Assembly: GCA_023055355.1 (NCBI GenBank)
Contig: JALJCS010000009.1
Span: 27,925,001-27,989,000, forward strand
Direction: 5' to 3'
Source of the DNA: Agelaius tricolor
Taxonomy: Eukaryota > Chordata > Aves > Passeriformes > Icteridae
DNA: 64,000 nt
Both the position numbers and the translations under genes were made by a program. The notes under the pieces are model-generated. The model searched no databases. It was not told where the DNA came from and saw only the letters and a program-made list of their open reading frames with translations. This document shows, piece by piece, positions 26,401 to 40,294 of this stretch; position 1 is the stretch's first letter, and each line of letters opens with the position of its first letter.

Positions 26401-29400
26401 ACAAATATTTGAGTGACTGTCTGCTGCTTCCACCAAGCATACACATGTTCTTTGCAGCTCCTAACACTGGAGCGCCAAGCCCGCTCCATCTGTTGAGATC
26501 ATAGGAAAGGGTGAAACAACAGACACATCTCTGCTAATCAGAGTCCTGCACAAGGTCAGTCCCACCTGGGAAGGAAGGAAATAGCAGGCAGGCATAAGAG
26601 GATAATACACTTTACCCCTGCTACTCTGGACAGAGACCAAGTTGGATAACAATGTTCTGCCAGCATAAAGTCAGCCTGAAGTTTAATTTACCTAACAATC
26701 TAGACACAAACTCCACTGAAGGAAAGGATCCAGCTGTGTGTGAATTCTGGCTCCAATTCTGAACACTGAACAACTTTATGTAAGTAACCTAGAAAACCCA
26801 ATTTGAAAAGAAAACTCTGTACTTAGCAGGACAGCAGTAATGAATCATTAGTACCAGCGACAAGCCCTGCACCAGCAGAGCTTTGAGCTGGTGCCAAAGA
26901 CAAACTTAATGTCACGTAAGACATTAAAGTTTGCTTTGCTCACTCTTATACAACAACCAACATAACAGCACATCAGCCCTTCACTGCCGTTTTTAGACAC
27001 TACTAGAAGTCAGATAATTCACTAAACTGTAAGCATCCCTCCTTCGATTAAAACAGACAAGTCATGCCTCCTGCTTCTGGAGGCAACAGCACACAAGAGT
27101 GCACTGTATCCTGTCATGGCATCCCATCTGCTCTGATCTTCCTATTCAGAAAGGCTGACTTTATAAGTGGCTGTGATACAAGATCAGCCTGATCCTGCAA
27201 CTCTGCTCTGGGTCTGCAGCAGGAGATTAAGCTCTCCATGACTGTATGTGAATTTTTGATGGGCAGAGAAGAATATGTTGTATGGGATTGCTGACCTGCT
27301 GGGTAGAGGAGGTGTCTCAGATGGATTTCCAAGTATTACTCCAAACCAAACAGCAAAATGGTCACACAACAACAGTTGACATAATCATGGAGAAGCAGAA
27401 TTCGGAAATAACAATGTGCAACACAGGCCTGACCATGACTCAACTTGGTTTGTCATGACATAGGTACAGGATCCACAGGAAGCCCCACCTCCACTATCAG
27501 GAAGATGCAGGTGAGTTTCCTGAGAAAGCTGAGGTTTTGACATATCCAATCTTCCATTCAGCTCATGAAGGCAGCAGGATTCAGCAGCAGCTGCAGTGAA
27601 GCCAAAGGGACTGACTCAATGACTATACCAGTAGAGATTAGCAACTATAACAGAACAAGCAGAGGCAGATTGGCAGCATCAGATTGACAACCCCAGGGTG
27701 TTGTGGACAATATGAGTTCATGTGGGCTTGAGGTGAAATTAGACAAATTCAAAGAAATGAGGATTACTAGGATACATATAATCCATTGGCAGGTCTGAGA
27801 GGGTACCCTGGGGAAAGTTCCACCCATGATAGAGCTGTGGTCCTGTACTTCCCTTTCAGTTCTGTTGTACCTGTTCCTGACAATAAGTAAAGTTAGGTGG
27901 GCATTTGACTTTGTGCAAATATACCTATATTCTGTCAGATTTGGTCTAAAGATATTCAGTATATCCTCAGCTGTTATGTAGAAGGCCAGCCTGTACACTA
28001 GAGACAGAAAAGCTCCAAAGCTTCATGCCCCACTTAGCAGTGCGAACTCACAGTACCATCCATTCTGCATTACCACTACAGCACACAGGAGAGGAATCAG
28101 ACCCCTCTGTACACAGCATGGTGGAATTTTTTAGCCACCCCATTTTCCCACCATCAGCCTTAACACTGCATGGTTCAGGCCCTGCCTTCTGTTGCTCTAG
28201 ACAGTCTTTCAGAATAACTCCCTTGTCTCACCTGTAATAAGGTCAGGACTTAAACATTTGCTTTTCTTTTTTTTGTGCATGTGTTTGTTTTGTAACTTTA
28301 TATTAAATGAGCTCTACAGCTTTTTCTGGCATTCAAAAGACTTCCACATCCATAATAAAACAGCCAGTATCTGATGTAAATTCTGAACTTGGCTGGTTCA
28401 ATATAACTGAGCAATCATTCAGATTTCAGACTCATTCTTTTAGCATAATTCTGCACCATTCCACAGCTTATTACATGAGAGTTTTTCCAAAATGGCCTCT
28501 GCATTCAGTAATTTCCACTAAGAATAGCAACTGCCTCATGGCACTGAGACAAATTAAAGAGTTTGGATATGGTCATTTCATTGCCTTGTGAATAAGACCT
28601 AAAACTTCTCCTTAAGCTGATCCTGCATCCAAGGCCTGCAATTCTGCTGCCTGGACAGTCTGTTTTACTGCATATAATATATATAACAAAGCTGAAACAA
28701 AGAGCCTCTGAAAAAGAACTGTGGTTTTACACTTGGTTTCCAAAGTCACAGAGCCAAATAGACCACACTCTAAAAAAACTCCAAAAACAAAACACAAAAA
28801 CAAACCAAAACTAAAAGCCAACTCACTAAAACATTCACCTACAGTGCAGATAGCAAAATGACCAGAGAGACATTAGCTGTATAATTGCTATTATGGGTAC
28901 TTTCCAGGTAAGACATTATTAATTATGAAAGTGGAAGAAGAGGAAAAAGAGTTCTCTTTACCATGACTTGACTTAATTCAACAGTCCAGGTGCTACAAAA
29001 TTAAAAATGGATAAAATGAGCAGTCACTACCTCAGATACATCTAGAGTTAGTCGTTAGAACTGGCACAACAGCACCCCGAAGCTCACTTCCCCATCATGA
29101 CTTTACAAAGTAGGGTACAAGACAAGCACATCCACTGTTTTGTTCAGGAAGGAAAGGTACTCAGTTAAATGAATCAATGGATCTTGCAGAATACAGAAAA
29201 TTCCTAAATTGCAGGGGGTTTTATGCAATCCGTGTGCTGTAAGTTTAGGCAGCGCTGGATAACAGGAGAGCAGGGAAGTCCATCTAGCTGCTTCAGCAAG
29301 ACCTGCTAAGCATCTCTTTGCAGTTTTGATGCCATAACTCTAAAAGCAAATCCCAACTAGAGCAAGTTCACAGTGGTTGTGCAAACTCACCACACTTGGA

Positions 29401-30385
29401 TGCATCTGCAGGGGACCCCTTCAAGTTTATAAAATTTATCTGCATTTTCATCAGTAACGCTATTTGTAAAGTACCATCCTTCAGGGCTTATTCATCCCCC
29501 AGACCCATTTATAACAAGACCTTCTGCTACAAATGTATGCTGGATTTTTCATATCACATTTACCAATTAATCCTTTCCTTTGGGCCTCTGAAGGTAAACA
29601 CTAAGATAAGAAGGAAATAAAAATAGACTTTATGTGTAAAACAATAGATCTTGAAACACTTCAAAAACATTTATACATCTTATACAGCCTCCAACCATAA
29701 GATCAGGTACAAGTTAGAAAGCATTTCCCACTGGGAAGTCAGAGGAAACCAAAACAGAGAGAAGCCAAGCCCGAGATAAGACAGAGCCCCGCTTTCTGTG
29801 TGACACATTAGGCTGCAAGTGCCCAAGCTGCAAGCAGAGGTGCAAATGGGCTGCTGTCTGCCACAGCACAGCCTTTACCCAAGGCACATGGAAGCTGCAG
29901 GAAGGTAACAGAAGCAGGAATAAATGCCTGCAGTAAGCCCCTGCAGCTGTGCCTTCAGTGTGCAGGCTCCTCACATATGCCATTAGTCCTTCTACATCAT
30001 AAGCAGAAGGGCCATAGCAAAATTCAAATAGGAATAAAGGGTTTGCAAGCAAGGTACAAAACCCAGTTAGACAATTGTCCCCAGTCAGTTAGAAATAGGG
30101 AAGTACAGGCATTTCCAGCATCACTAACTCCATTGTTCCTTCAGGTTAATAACACCAGTGGAGAATGAAGTCTTCTCTGCCTGACACAAATGAGCCCTTT
30201 TGAGATTGTTACAACTTGAGTTTGGGTCAATGTGGAACTGCATCAGCAAAATGACAGCTCGGTAGCTGCTTCCTGTCCTGCTCCCACGCACACAGCTTGA
30301 AAGCAGAGTCCAGATCAATTTAATCTTCATCAAAGCCTATCTGAACAAGCTGCCATATAATATTAATCTAATGCAGAGCCTAGTC
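23437..30385. other. Unique sequence, no gene recognised
   Basis: Non-coding AT-leaning sequence. A plus-strand stretch at about 24769-24887 has an acceptor-like TTCCTACTTCTACAG before an open frame, but no convincing coding signal or conserved motif. A 117-codon minus frame at 27645-27998 shows no domain. Nothing else stands out except short A/T tracts. Confidence 0.55.
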
Positions 30386-30772
30386 TGTGACAGTGTTTGC
30401 AGGGGTCTTAGGATGAGGGAAGAGATGAGAATCTGAATCCAAGTTTCAGAAGGCTTGATTTATTAATTTATCATATATATTATATTAAAACTATACTAAA
30501 AGAATAGAAGAAAGGATTTCATCAGAAGGCTAGCTAAGAGTAGAAAAGGAATGGAATCATAACAAAAGCTTGTGTCTCGAACAGAGAATCCGAGCCAGCT
30601 GACTGTGACTGGCCATTAATTAGAAACAACCACAAGAGACCAATCACAGATCCACCTGTTGCATTCCACAGCAGCAGATAATCATTGTTTACATTTTGTT
30701 CCTGAGGCCTCTCAGCTTCTCAGGAGAAAAATCCTAAGGAAAGGATTTTTCATAAAATGTGTCTGTGATGCA
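30386..30772 (-). mobile_element. Songbird-type solo LTR
   Basis: The block starts TGTGACAGTGTTTGCAGGGG and ends around ATGTGTCTGTGATGCA. Read on the minus strand it begins near TCACAGACACATTTTATG. It contains a stretch I recognise from a very common passerine LTR: CCTAAGGAAAGG next to a CTCAGCTTCTCAGGAG block. It also carries CAATCACA motifs and an AATAAATCAAGCC poly(A) region at about 30453-30466 (minus). There is no internal retroviral sequence on either side. A clean target-site duplication was not found, so the ends are approximate. Confidence 0.7.
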
Positions 30773-33700
30773 GGTCCTCCTCAGCATATGTGAGGCTGCA
30801 GTAGTTCCTTGGGTCTGGACAAAATCAGTCTCAAGCACTACTCAAAGTTAAAGAGATTTTATTTTATTATTATACAGCCATGCTTGGAAGACACAAAGGT
30901 AGCTTCCAGAGTCCTAATCATCATTAGCATCAGAAGCATTTAATCTGTTAAAGGACTGACTTACTGGGGACTAGAGCACCCTCACAAAGAGCAGTGCAAC
31001 CTGTGTACTCACAAAATATTTGTTATAGCACCCATAGCTAATGCTATACATCAACTGTAGTGGTGAAAGCTCCTTGCCTTTTAGGGAAAAAAAAAAAAAA
31101 AAAAAAAAAAGAAAAGAGAGACAGAACTAGAAGGAGAAGGGAAAACGCTCTCCTGTGGCTATACAGGACAAGAAGTGATGGTGTCCCCAAATGAGCATCC
31201 TTGCCAGGCATACCTCCAGTGCAGCAGGTCACTTCTCCCCATCCTTTTCCCACAGGAAAAGATCAGAGCACATGCTGAGCAGGGCCAGGTGCCATGTGCC
31301 AGTGCTGTGCACACAGCATTGCGTGCCCTCAGATAAAAGCAAGAGCTGCAGCCCAGCAGATAATGCTCAGAGTGATTGTCTCTTCAGGCTGTGAGTGCAA
31401 GGCCATGAGAATAACACAAACAACAAGGGAAAGGAAATAAAGCCCCAGAGGCTCTGCAAAAGCAGAGTCATGGCAGCCTGAAGGTCAGGGCATGGAGTTG
31501 CCTGTGCAAGGCAACTTATGAAGCCACTAAGAGAAAGCCATGAGCAATAGAAGGGGCTGAGGCATCTAAAACACCGTGCAACAACTGTGCTGAACAATCA
31601 GCTGTAAAACAAGAAGCAATACTACCATCTAGCTTGGATCACAACCTGGGACATGAGCAGGGCTGTTGGGCAAATACTTGTTAAATACAACCTTCAGTGT
31701 ACTCAGTGGAGGAGGAGATGTATTTACAGCAACTACTGCTACTTCTACCTTGATATCTTATCCTCTGTCTTCACCAAGATCCCAGCTAATACTTCACTGC
31801 ATTTCCAGACGACACTGTTGCCCATTGTCAGCCATAAAATTATCACCAAAATAAGCCAAGGAAGTGATGATACAGTTTTAACTGGAAAACTGTCAGGTAA
31901 TTCACCTCTCTGCTGTAACCATGCAATCGTTTTGTCAGAGGGAACCCCCACACATACATCCTCAACTATGTGCTGAGGTATGAGGAAAGGTATGAGATGT
32001 ATGACCCTGTTGTCAGCATCCTGTGGGCTTGCTAGTGCTCAGGAGGCTCCTCATTGGAGCTTTCCTGGGACTCCGCATCAGCAGCTGCACTGCTACAATA
32101 ACTGTATGGTGTAACAGGGTCCAGCAGACCCTGGGCTGATCTGTTTAGAAGAGGCAGAGCTGCACTGTCTGCAGCACAGCTCTGTGCTCCTGGCTCCTTT
32201 TAGTGAGAGCATGCCTCACTGAAGGGTGTGCATTTTCCTCAGAAAACTGGCACTGTGTCAAGTAGTGGGCAGAATGGGCTGGCCACCACAGAAACACCAT
32301 TGAAACTGTTTTCTTAACACTTCCTTTCCCTTCTGCACTTAGCAAACCACCTGGGTTGGAAAATGAAAATGCAGGAAGACAAACAGGCAGAAAATTCAGC
32401 TCTGTATTCCCTCATAATCAGGTTTAATTCACAAACTTCTTGCATGACCTTTGAAAGCCTGCTCCTGGGAGATTTTTCTGCAATGCATTCAGATACCTAA
32501 AATTACAGAAAGGTTTTCAGCAGTATTTCCACAAGATCAAGGAGTTCAATTATTTTAATGCAGAATAGTATGTGAAGAACAGAACAAAACACACATGCAA
32601 AACCATAAGCAACCTCTCTGAATTCCTTGGAAATGTGACAGTATGTGCTTCAGGTTCCCATCCATAAAATAAGGGAAACAGCACATACACAGAGCTGTCA
32701 TGAGTGTAAATGAAATGTACTGTTATGCTACCCAGGGTGCCTTGCAGCAACTTGAATAGATACCTTCCCTCCTCTCTCTCACCAGCCTCGAGGGCAGGCA
32801 GGAATGGGATTTCAGTACAGTGCTTGAATTCCCTAGAGAGCCTAATTACTTATTTGAACTAAGCACGAGAATTACCCAGCTCATTCAATGTACATCCCAG
32901 TTAAAGACATGACCAACATAGCAAAAGGAAACAAAAGAAGTTGCTGTAGCCTGCAAAAGAACAGTGTTCCCTCATTCAGCATTCCCTGGAAAAATAAAAT
33001 AATACAGCACTCTAATATTCTTTGATCAGCTTTTCTCCCACAAAGCAGGGTCTAATGAAGTCCATATTTATATGCAAAGATTACCTTCAGTTAAGAAAGG
33101 CAAAAGCATGTACTAACTGCCAGTCAGAAAGATGAAGGCTCCCATTGCTTTCACAAACCTCTCAAAACAAAACAAAACAAAAAAAAATAGAAATAGAACA
33201 ACAAACATAATTCAGAAACTGCTGACCAGAGGGGACCATCAGGCTAGCATATTCTGTAGCATCATAAAACACTTGTACAGAAACAAGCTTGTTAGACTGA
33301 GAAGTACTTTAATATCTATGATCTTTCTTTTACATGTTGTAAATTTCTTGATGTTTGGGGAAAGTGAGTACATACAAGTCCGTGTGACTTTCCAGGAAGA
33401 GATCCAAGCATGATGCTTCTCAGAAACAGATTTGTTTCCCTGTACAAAGAGTACAAGAAGCTCCATTCATGTTTTGTGCCCACTTCAGACTAGGTAGCAA
33501 TACCACAAGAACTCCTAGCAAGCTTGCAATGGCTCTAAAACCTGCCCACTGCTGAGACTGAGCATTCAGGGGACACTGAGCAGGAATCCCACCCAAGCAA
33601 CGGTGCCAGCCCACAGAGAGGAAACTAAAAGCAAATAAGCCAGATTTCAAGCAGCAGATTGCCAGGTCAACAATCCCTGTGACAGAGCCCTCACTGCCAC

Positions 33701-36700
33701 AGGGGGATGGAGCTATTCCTCATGTCAAAGCAGTACTACTAACTATTCACTCTAATTAAGCTTACAAATGCCCGCTCAAAGGCTGGATGAAAAATTCCCC
33801 TTGAGACCATTCTGGTGGGCTTTCAACAACCTATCTGCTCCATATGAAAACACACCTTAGTAAGTAAGACATCACTCCTCAGAACCATTTTTCTAGGTGT
33901 GACAAACTTCATCAAGGCAGGAAATTAGATCCATTAAGATATGCATGCCAGCAGTATTTTCATTGTCTAATGCAATTAGAGGGCTGTGTAACATCCAGCT
34001 CCTGCTGCCCACAGAAAAGCAAGGCTATCCCTTTCAGGAGATCAGATAAGCCAAAATATCAAGGGACACTTGCCATTTCAAGCCCAATCCTTCTGCAAGG
34101 CCTTGCTATCTCACCCCCTAGGCACACCCATTAGTTCATTACAGCAGCTGAAGGAGCAAACAAAGAAGGCATTTGATCTTGACAGCAGCATTTGATCTTG
34201 ACAGCAGCTCCAAAGATTACACTCTCATTCTTCCTTCACAGCTCCCCATCAGGAAAGACAAACCTTTCCCTTGCTCCATGCTCTGCATCCAGACTTCTGC
34301 TGGTGTCTGAACCCAAGGAATGTCATTGTTCATACACACACACAGAGCCATCCCATTGTGCTTACTGTTCTTCAAACATAAGAAACCATGCTTTACAGCT
34401 ACAAAGCTTCCAGTGTTGTAGTTACCTGGAAAACCTAATCTCTGGGTGAACATAGATAATTTGAAAGGTCAGGAATACTCATAGTCCAGCATTGTCTCTC
34501 CAGAGATGCAAATGGCAAGGTACAGATATGCTGAAGGAGCACTGCATTCTCTTCTCCTACTTCTATGAAGAAAGAACCTATGGCCATGCAAGTAGCAAAG
34601 TTCATACTGATTTGCATAGGGACCAGCTTGGAAATTGTTTTATTGCAGATACATTTGGGCTCTGACCTATTGAGAGCAAACAAGGATCTGCAACACAGCT
34701 CCAGCGTCAGCTGGTGAAAGAGAATAAGCTGTAGTGGAGAAGACCTGTTGCCAGTTGAGAGCTGTTCCTGGGTCACCCCACAAACTCCCCTTCTCCCAGC
34801 CCCAGGCTGCTCTCAGCCTGTCCTTCCTTGGTGCCAAGCAAGCAGCAGTGCCAGCAGGAACATCGGCTACTAGCCTGGAGATTGCCTGCATGAGGAAATC
34901 AACCTGGCCAGGAAATACTTGCATGCTGGAGTATGAAGAGTGAAGAGAGACTATCATGGAGAATTCAGACCATCATCACCTATTTAAAAATGAACCTCAC
35001 TCAGCTGCTTCTTCACAAACAAGATATCTGGACTTCACAACCCATCACAAAGAACAGTGAGCAAGGAAACAGAGAATTAAAATCTACAAATGAGTGACAC
35101 CCCTCTGCTCAGCCTCTCAACCCAACCACAGTGACTTACCAGCCCCCTATATTCTTCTATCCAGTTCACTCACTTCTAAAATAACACTATTTTTACTCAG
35201 AAAATATATTGTCAAGTACTAAACCACTTAAAGTCCTTATGCCTGCCAGATTTTCTAGAAAGATCTCTACTATAGTGCAAGAGACAAACTGTATCTCTCA
35301 GACCAACTCTAATACTTCCCAACAAACACTTGTGATAAGATTTAAGCGCACACACTAATATTAAAAGAGAGCTTCTCTAACTTCTTAAACAAGTACTGGA
35401 AATTTTGTTTCCCAGGGAAGAAAATGAAGGACTCTACACTAGAAAGTAAAAAAACAAATTACATTGAAGGATGACGGAGAAAGAAATTACAAATAAAGTC
35501 AGAGAACCATGGCTGTCTCATTTTCAAAACACGAGGATCCATTTCCCCGTCATGACCAGTCTGTAAACAGCTATTACCTCTAGAAAATGGGTTTCACTTG
35601 GTACATGAAGGATTTATAGTTTAATGTGATTACTTACATGAGCACATTAGGGCTTCACTAGCCAAATGATGGGACACAACTGTTCTTTTTCTTGAAAAAT
35701 TTATAGAACTCAAAAGAAGCTGACTGCTTCTGTTTCCTGATGGTGGTTCTTCAAATGTAAGTGAAGGTTTTGGCACCTTTGATCTGGGTATGGGGACAGG
35801 CAGGGGAAAAGTTATTTTAAGACACCTATCCCATCTTCTCAGCAGAGCACTGACATTTACATCACCAGATTCATTGAGAATTTACAATACAGGGCCACAA
35901 AGACTTAATTTCTTTGCACTTTTTATTTCAGACACAGGTATCTTCCTGCAGTAACAACCATATTTGTTTCTCTGCCTCAATTTACTTTTCTACCCCACTT
36001 GCACAGCCACACTGCTGATCCCATCTGTATTTATGCCTGCAGCAATACTATTTGTGGCTTGATCTCACCAAGCACAGTGTTGCCCAGTTTTACCACCAGA
36101 AGATCAAGAATTTACGAAATCACACTTCTACAGCAGTGCAACATCACAAATACAAATACTGAAGTGCTGTAAACACAAGGGAAAAGTTGAAAAGCAAAAT
36201 AGACAATTTGGTGTTAGAAAGGATACAGCTATAGCAACACATTTGGATGATCTTACACCCATTCATTGGGAGTAGAGAAGAAAGCCCAGCCTGACATCAT
36301 CCTCTTAGCATTCTGGAATAGGAACAGGTTTCCAAAGGGAAGACCAGCAGCATACAACCTGCTCGCAGTGTCGTCTCCTCTTCATTTCATTCCTCAGAGA
36401 GGACCCAGAATCTGTCTACTCTGCATACAGACCCAAAGCACAATATATCCCAAAGGCAGGAGGCAAGTTTTCAGAATCCCAGTTTTGTGGGGTTGAGGTT
36501 TTCACAGTGAGCATAAGATAGGGATAAGAACTCAAACATGGAAATGATACTTATGTTCAATGATTAATGTTGAAACTGTGAAGTGTCAGAGCTTCATTAT
36601 AAAGACCAATGTAAAAGAAAGAACAAAATATTACCCCAAAAAAAACCCGTTTGCTATTTCTTCTCCCTCAAAATGTTACATGAAAATGTAGTTGGTTTGA

Positions 36701-39700
36701 CTGTCCTGAGTTTGTTTTCTGTTCCTATTCACCACACAGAGGAAACTCAGCTCTGAAGAAGCACACACAGATCTACTCCACATCATTAGATCTGTTTATC
36801 GTGTCCCAGTCTTGATTTCTTTGACTACACATCCCTCTGAGATCAAAGCTCTGTTCCATTATTTCTCTGATAACAAAGCTGATTTAAAAGATTCCTGCTT
36901 GTCCCTGCTCTTTCTCATTATTCTCTTCTCTCTATTTCCCATCTCTACCTCAGAGATGTCGTAGATCTCAACTGTGCCAGACTCAAATTTGATGACTATT
37001 TAAAGTGAGGGGGAAGCTGAACCTCAGGACTTTAAGTTTTTAATATGGCACCAGCACTAGAAGAAGTATACATGGAATTATATTCTTAGCAAACATCTTT
37101 TGAGAGGAAGGGCTTTGCAAACCCACAGCAGACCAGTTTTTGGCGCAGTTGCTCAGCTGCAGTTTGAAGCAGTACAGAACATGTGATGCTGTCAAACAGC
37201 TTTATTCTTTTATCCCAGCTACCAAAGAAGAGATGAAATGACATGGCATAAAATCTATGAGATAAAACTGCCCCTTTGACATTTTCCAAACAAACTTTTA
37301 CTGGCAGAGTTTGTACTAGTTCAGCCTTTTTTTTGTGTGTGGACAGTCTTGTACCTTTCTATCATGGGGCTCATCATCACACAGAGCCAGAGCCTGAGTT
37401 TGCAGAGGAAGTAATACAAGTAAAAAACTCCCTGGTTTCTACTCACAGAATGAGCATACTTGGTACAGGAGCATCAGTTTACTACAGGTTTGTTTTTTTT
37501 AAGTAGAAAGATTTCATTTTAAAGGCATCTCTATCAAACATAACGTGTTCTGGGAAGCTTTTTACACTGAAGGGGTTGGTAGTTTCTATCCCAGGTACCA
37601 AGAGAAGATTCATTCCCTGTGTCTTCCACAGTTTCTGAACTCTCCTACAAGGTCACAGAGGGAAAAAGATAACACCCAATTACCCAATAACAGTGGCAGT
37701 AACACATGTCTTCTACAGCCAAAAACTCCCTGACAGCTATCATGTCCCAGGAGCCATTCCATTATTTCAGATAGTTACTTGGGAGTTGGAGGCCAGATGG
37801 CAGTAGCAGGATAATAGCTGGCAAACTTATATATGTCTTCACTTCTTCCAAGGTACAGAAAGATAGTTTCCAAAAATACTCAGTTAAAAATGGCTCTTCC
37901 TAGTCATTCCTGCTATTTTCTAATGGCTGCCTGCCTCTGCTATATTTGCATCACAAAATCAACACACGATCTTTGTTAAAAGAGCATTATCAGAGTGGTA
38001 CCGGCCAGCTTGGGTATTAGAATCATGCTGAGCACTGCATTTATTTTTAAGCCTATCTTTTTAATGAACAACCTGAAATAACTTTGGTCTTTCTTACTGT
38101 AGATTTTTCTTCTACAGACATCATCTTGTGGTGTGCCTCATACCTGATGATTTATTAATTACCATCCTTGCTACTACTAAGAACAGAAATGTTATCAGTA
38201 GGGTACTGTTGCTTACTGATAGAATAAGGGATATCATCAATTACATATAATAAAGATCTGTCAAATTGCACAGGTCTACTGGCATTTGTGGATGAGGTTT
38301 ATATGTGCTTCCTTGACTTTAAAAGGAACATTCTTGTCCCATCCCCCTTTCCTGTCATGTTCTGACATCCCAATATAGCTACACCATTATTAAGAAGCTA
38401 CAGTTAAAAGTCGTCTTGCAAGAAAATGCAAGATTAAACTAAACCACAACCATCTACATTCAATATTTACATCATCCAAGCCAGGTGGGGGGCATATAAT
38501 TATTCCAAGAGATTTAAGTAACCTTCAAAAAAGAATCATTCATGGATCTCTGAATACTTCACTGATGTGCCTCAGTTCTCAGAGACTCTATACACAATGT
38601 GTTTTAGAAGAAAATATTCTCTAAAAAGGAATTGCTACATTAATAGTAAGAATAAAGATCTCATTTAACTTCAGAGCAAATAAAAGCCAGTCCAGAAGAT
38701 TCCAGTCCAGAAATTTACCCCCTTTTTATAGCAGTATTGAGTAAAAATATGTTCATATAAGCTTGAATTTATTTATCTATGCTCATTTAGGATGTTTGGC
38801 TTTATACACAAATAGATATAAATAAAAAGACAGGAAGAAGTTTCTAAGCAGAGCAAAAAACCAGTATCTCCTCCTTCCCCTGGGAAAGAGCATTCTCCCA
38901 GCTGCTGGTATCTCAACAGGACTGGAAGCAGAGAGCTGGGAGGCAAAGCCATACCAAACGCCTACAGGGAGTACAGGCAAGCACCTCAGCATTTTGAATT
39001 CCTTCACAGCCAAGCCTCTGGCTTGCACCCTGCTGCCAGAAACAAAGCTTCCCACTTCTGGGCTGTATTCAGCCACCCTGTGCTATTTTCTTGGGAACCA
39101 GTGCTAATTAATCACCGTTTTTCCCCTGTAGAGATATTTTGCTCCAGCCTCTGCAGTGGCAGGCAGAACCAAGGAAACCTTTTTGATTCTACCACCTCCT
39201 TTGTACAGCACTTGTGTTTCAGGACTGAAGCAAGGTACGGACTTTGTCACTCCAGCCGGACACATGTAAGGAATAGAAAGAAAACTAACAAGGGTTGAAT
39301 GTCAGGCATTACAGTGACAAAAATCAAAACAATCATTGAACGGCTTCCTGCTGGTGTGCATTTTAAAGTAGAAACTGCTGTAAGAAACCCAAACTACTTA
39401 AATGCTAATTTCGTGATATGACTGTACACCATGTTCATAGCACCTGGAAAACCCTTCACACATGTGCACTCAGTGGAGCAAAGACACAAAGAATATGAAC
39501 AGTGGAACTGTTTTAAGGAAAAGTGTTGCTCTGTTCCCATCTCTCTTCCCACTACCCAACTGGCTCATGATGAGGGCAAAATGTAGAGCACCTGGCAAAA
39601 GTATAGGGAGGGTAGAAAGCTCTACACAATTACTTTCCTCACTAAACAATTGTCAGAAGCAAAGTTCAAAGTGACTATTTCTCCTCTTAACCAAAACAAA

Positions 39701-39887
39701 AATTCCACATCTAGTTAGTAGACCAGAGGAAAGGCACAAAGCACAAATCCAGAATAACTCAGTACTCAAACCTGCAGGCTGAGTTCATCCTAGTAACTCT
39801 AGATCTTGATTACTCAGTAACCATTTGCCAGCATTACAGCATCTCTTAGCCTGCACGTGAGATGAAACACAGCCAAATATATCCAGT
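30773..39887. other. Unique sequence, no gene recognised
   Basis: Non-coding. A 24-base A-run at 31087-31110 is followed by purine-rich sequence. A 19-bp unit (ATTTGATCTTGACAGCAGC) is duplicated head-to-tail at 34171-34208. The 36,700-38,300 part is AT-rich unique sequence. Open frames are all short and featureless. Confidence 0.55.
34171..34208. repeat. 19-bp perfect tandem duplication
   Basis: ATTTGATCTTGACAGCAGC occurs at 34171-34189 and again at 34190-34208 without mismatch. This indicates a recent slippage event. Confidence 0.9.
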
Positions 39888-40294
39888 TGTACTGGTTCTG
39901 AACAGGACAGGGTTGATTTTTCGTAGTAGCCAGAAGGGGGCATAGCTGGATCAAGGAGGTTTTTCTATACCACCTCACATCATGGCCAAGGGAAAGGGAC
40001 TCTTCTGGGGACATAGGGATCCTTCCTGTAGAGAAAAGGTAGTGGAGGAAGACATCTACATTGTCTATTAGGTGTATTTCCTTGTGAATCATTCCTTTCC
40101 TTATACCTTTTGATATTAATATTGTTGCTGTTACTGTTTATGTTCTTCATTTCTGTTTACTGCAATGTTTTCTTATTTCAACCCGTAAACTTTGCCCTTT
40201 GTGCCTGTAATTGGAGGAGCAGAGGAGAAGAAGCAGAGCATGATTTTTTTCAGTGGGAGTACTAAATTGAGAATACCATTCCTAAACCAGGACA
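39888..40294 (+). mobile_element. Degenerate ERVL-type solo LTR
   Basis: It starts TGTACTGGTTCTGAACAGGA and ends CCTAAACCAGGACA. The ends are TG...CA with an inverted ACTGGTT/AACCAG core. Internal landmarks match my memory of a common avian ERVL LTR: CAGGACAGGGTTGATTTT followed by GTAGTAGCC near the start, and a T-rich stretch leading to TTATTTCAACCCGTAAACTTT in the second half. The flanking pentamers CCAGT (39883-39887) and CCACT (40295-40299) match at 4 of 5 positions, consistent with a decayed 5-bp target-site duplication. The copy looks old and internally deleted. Confidence 0.7.
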
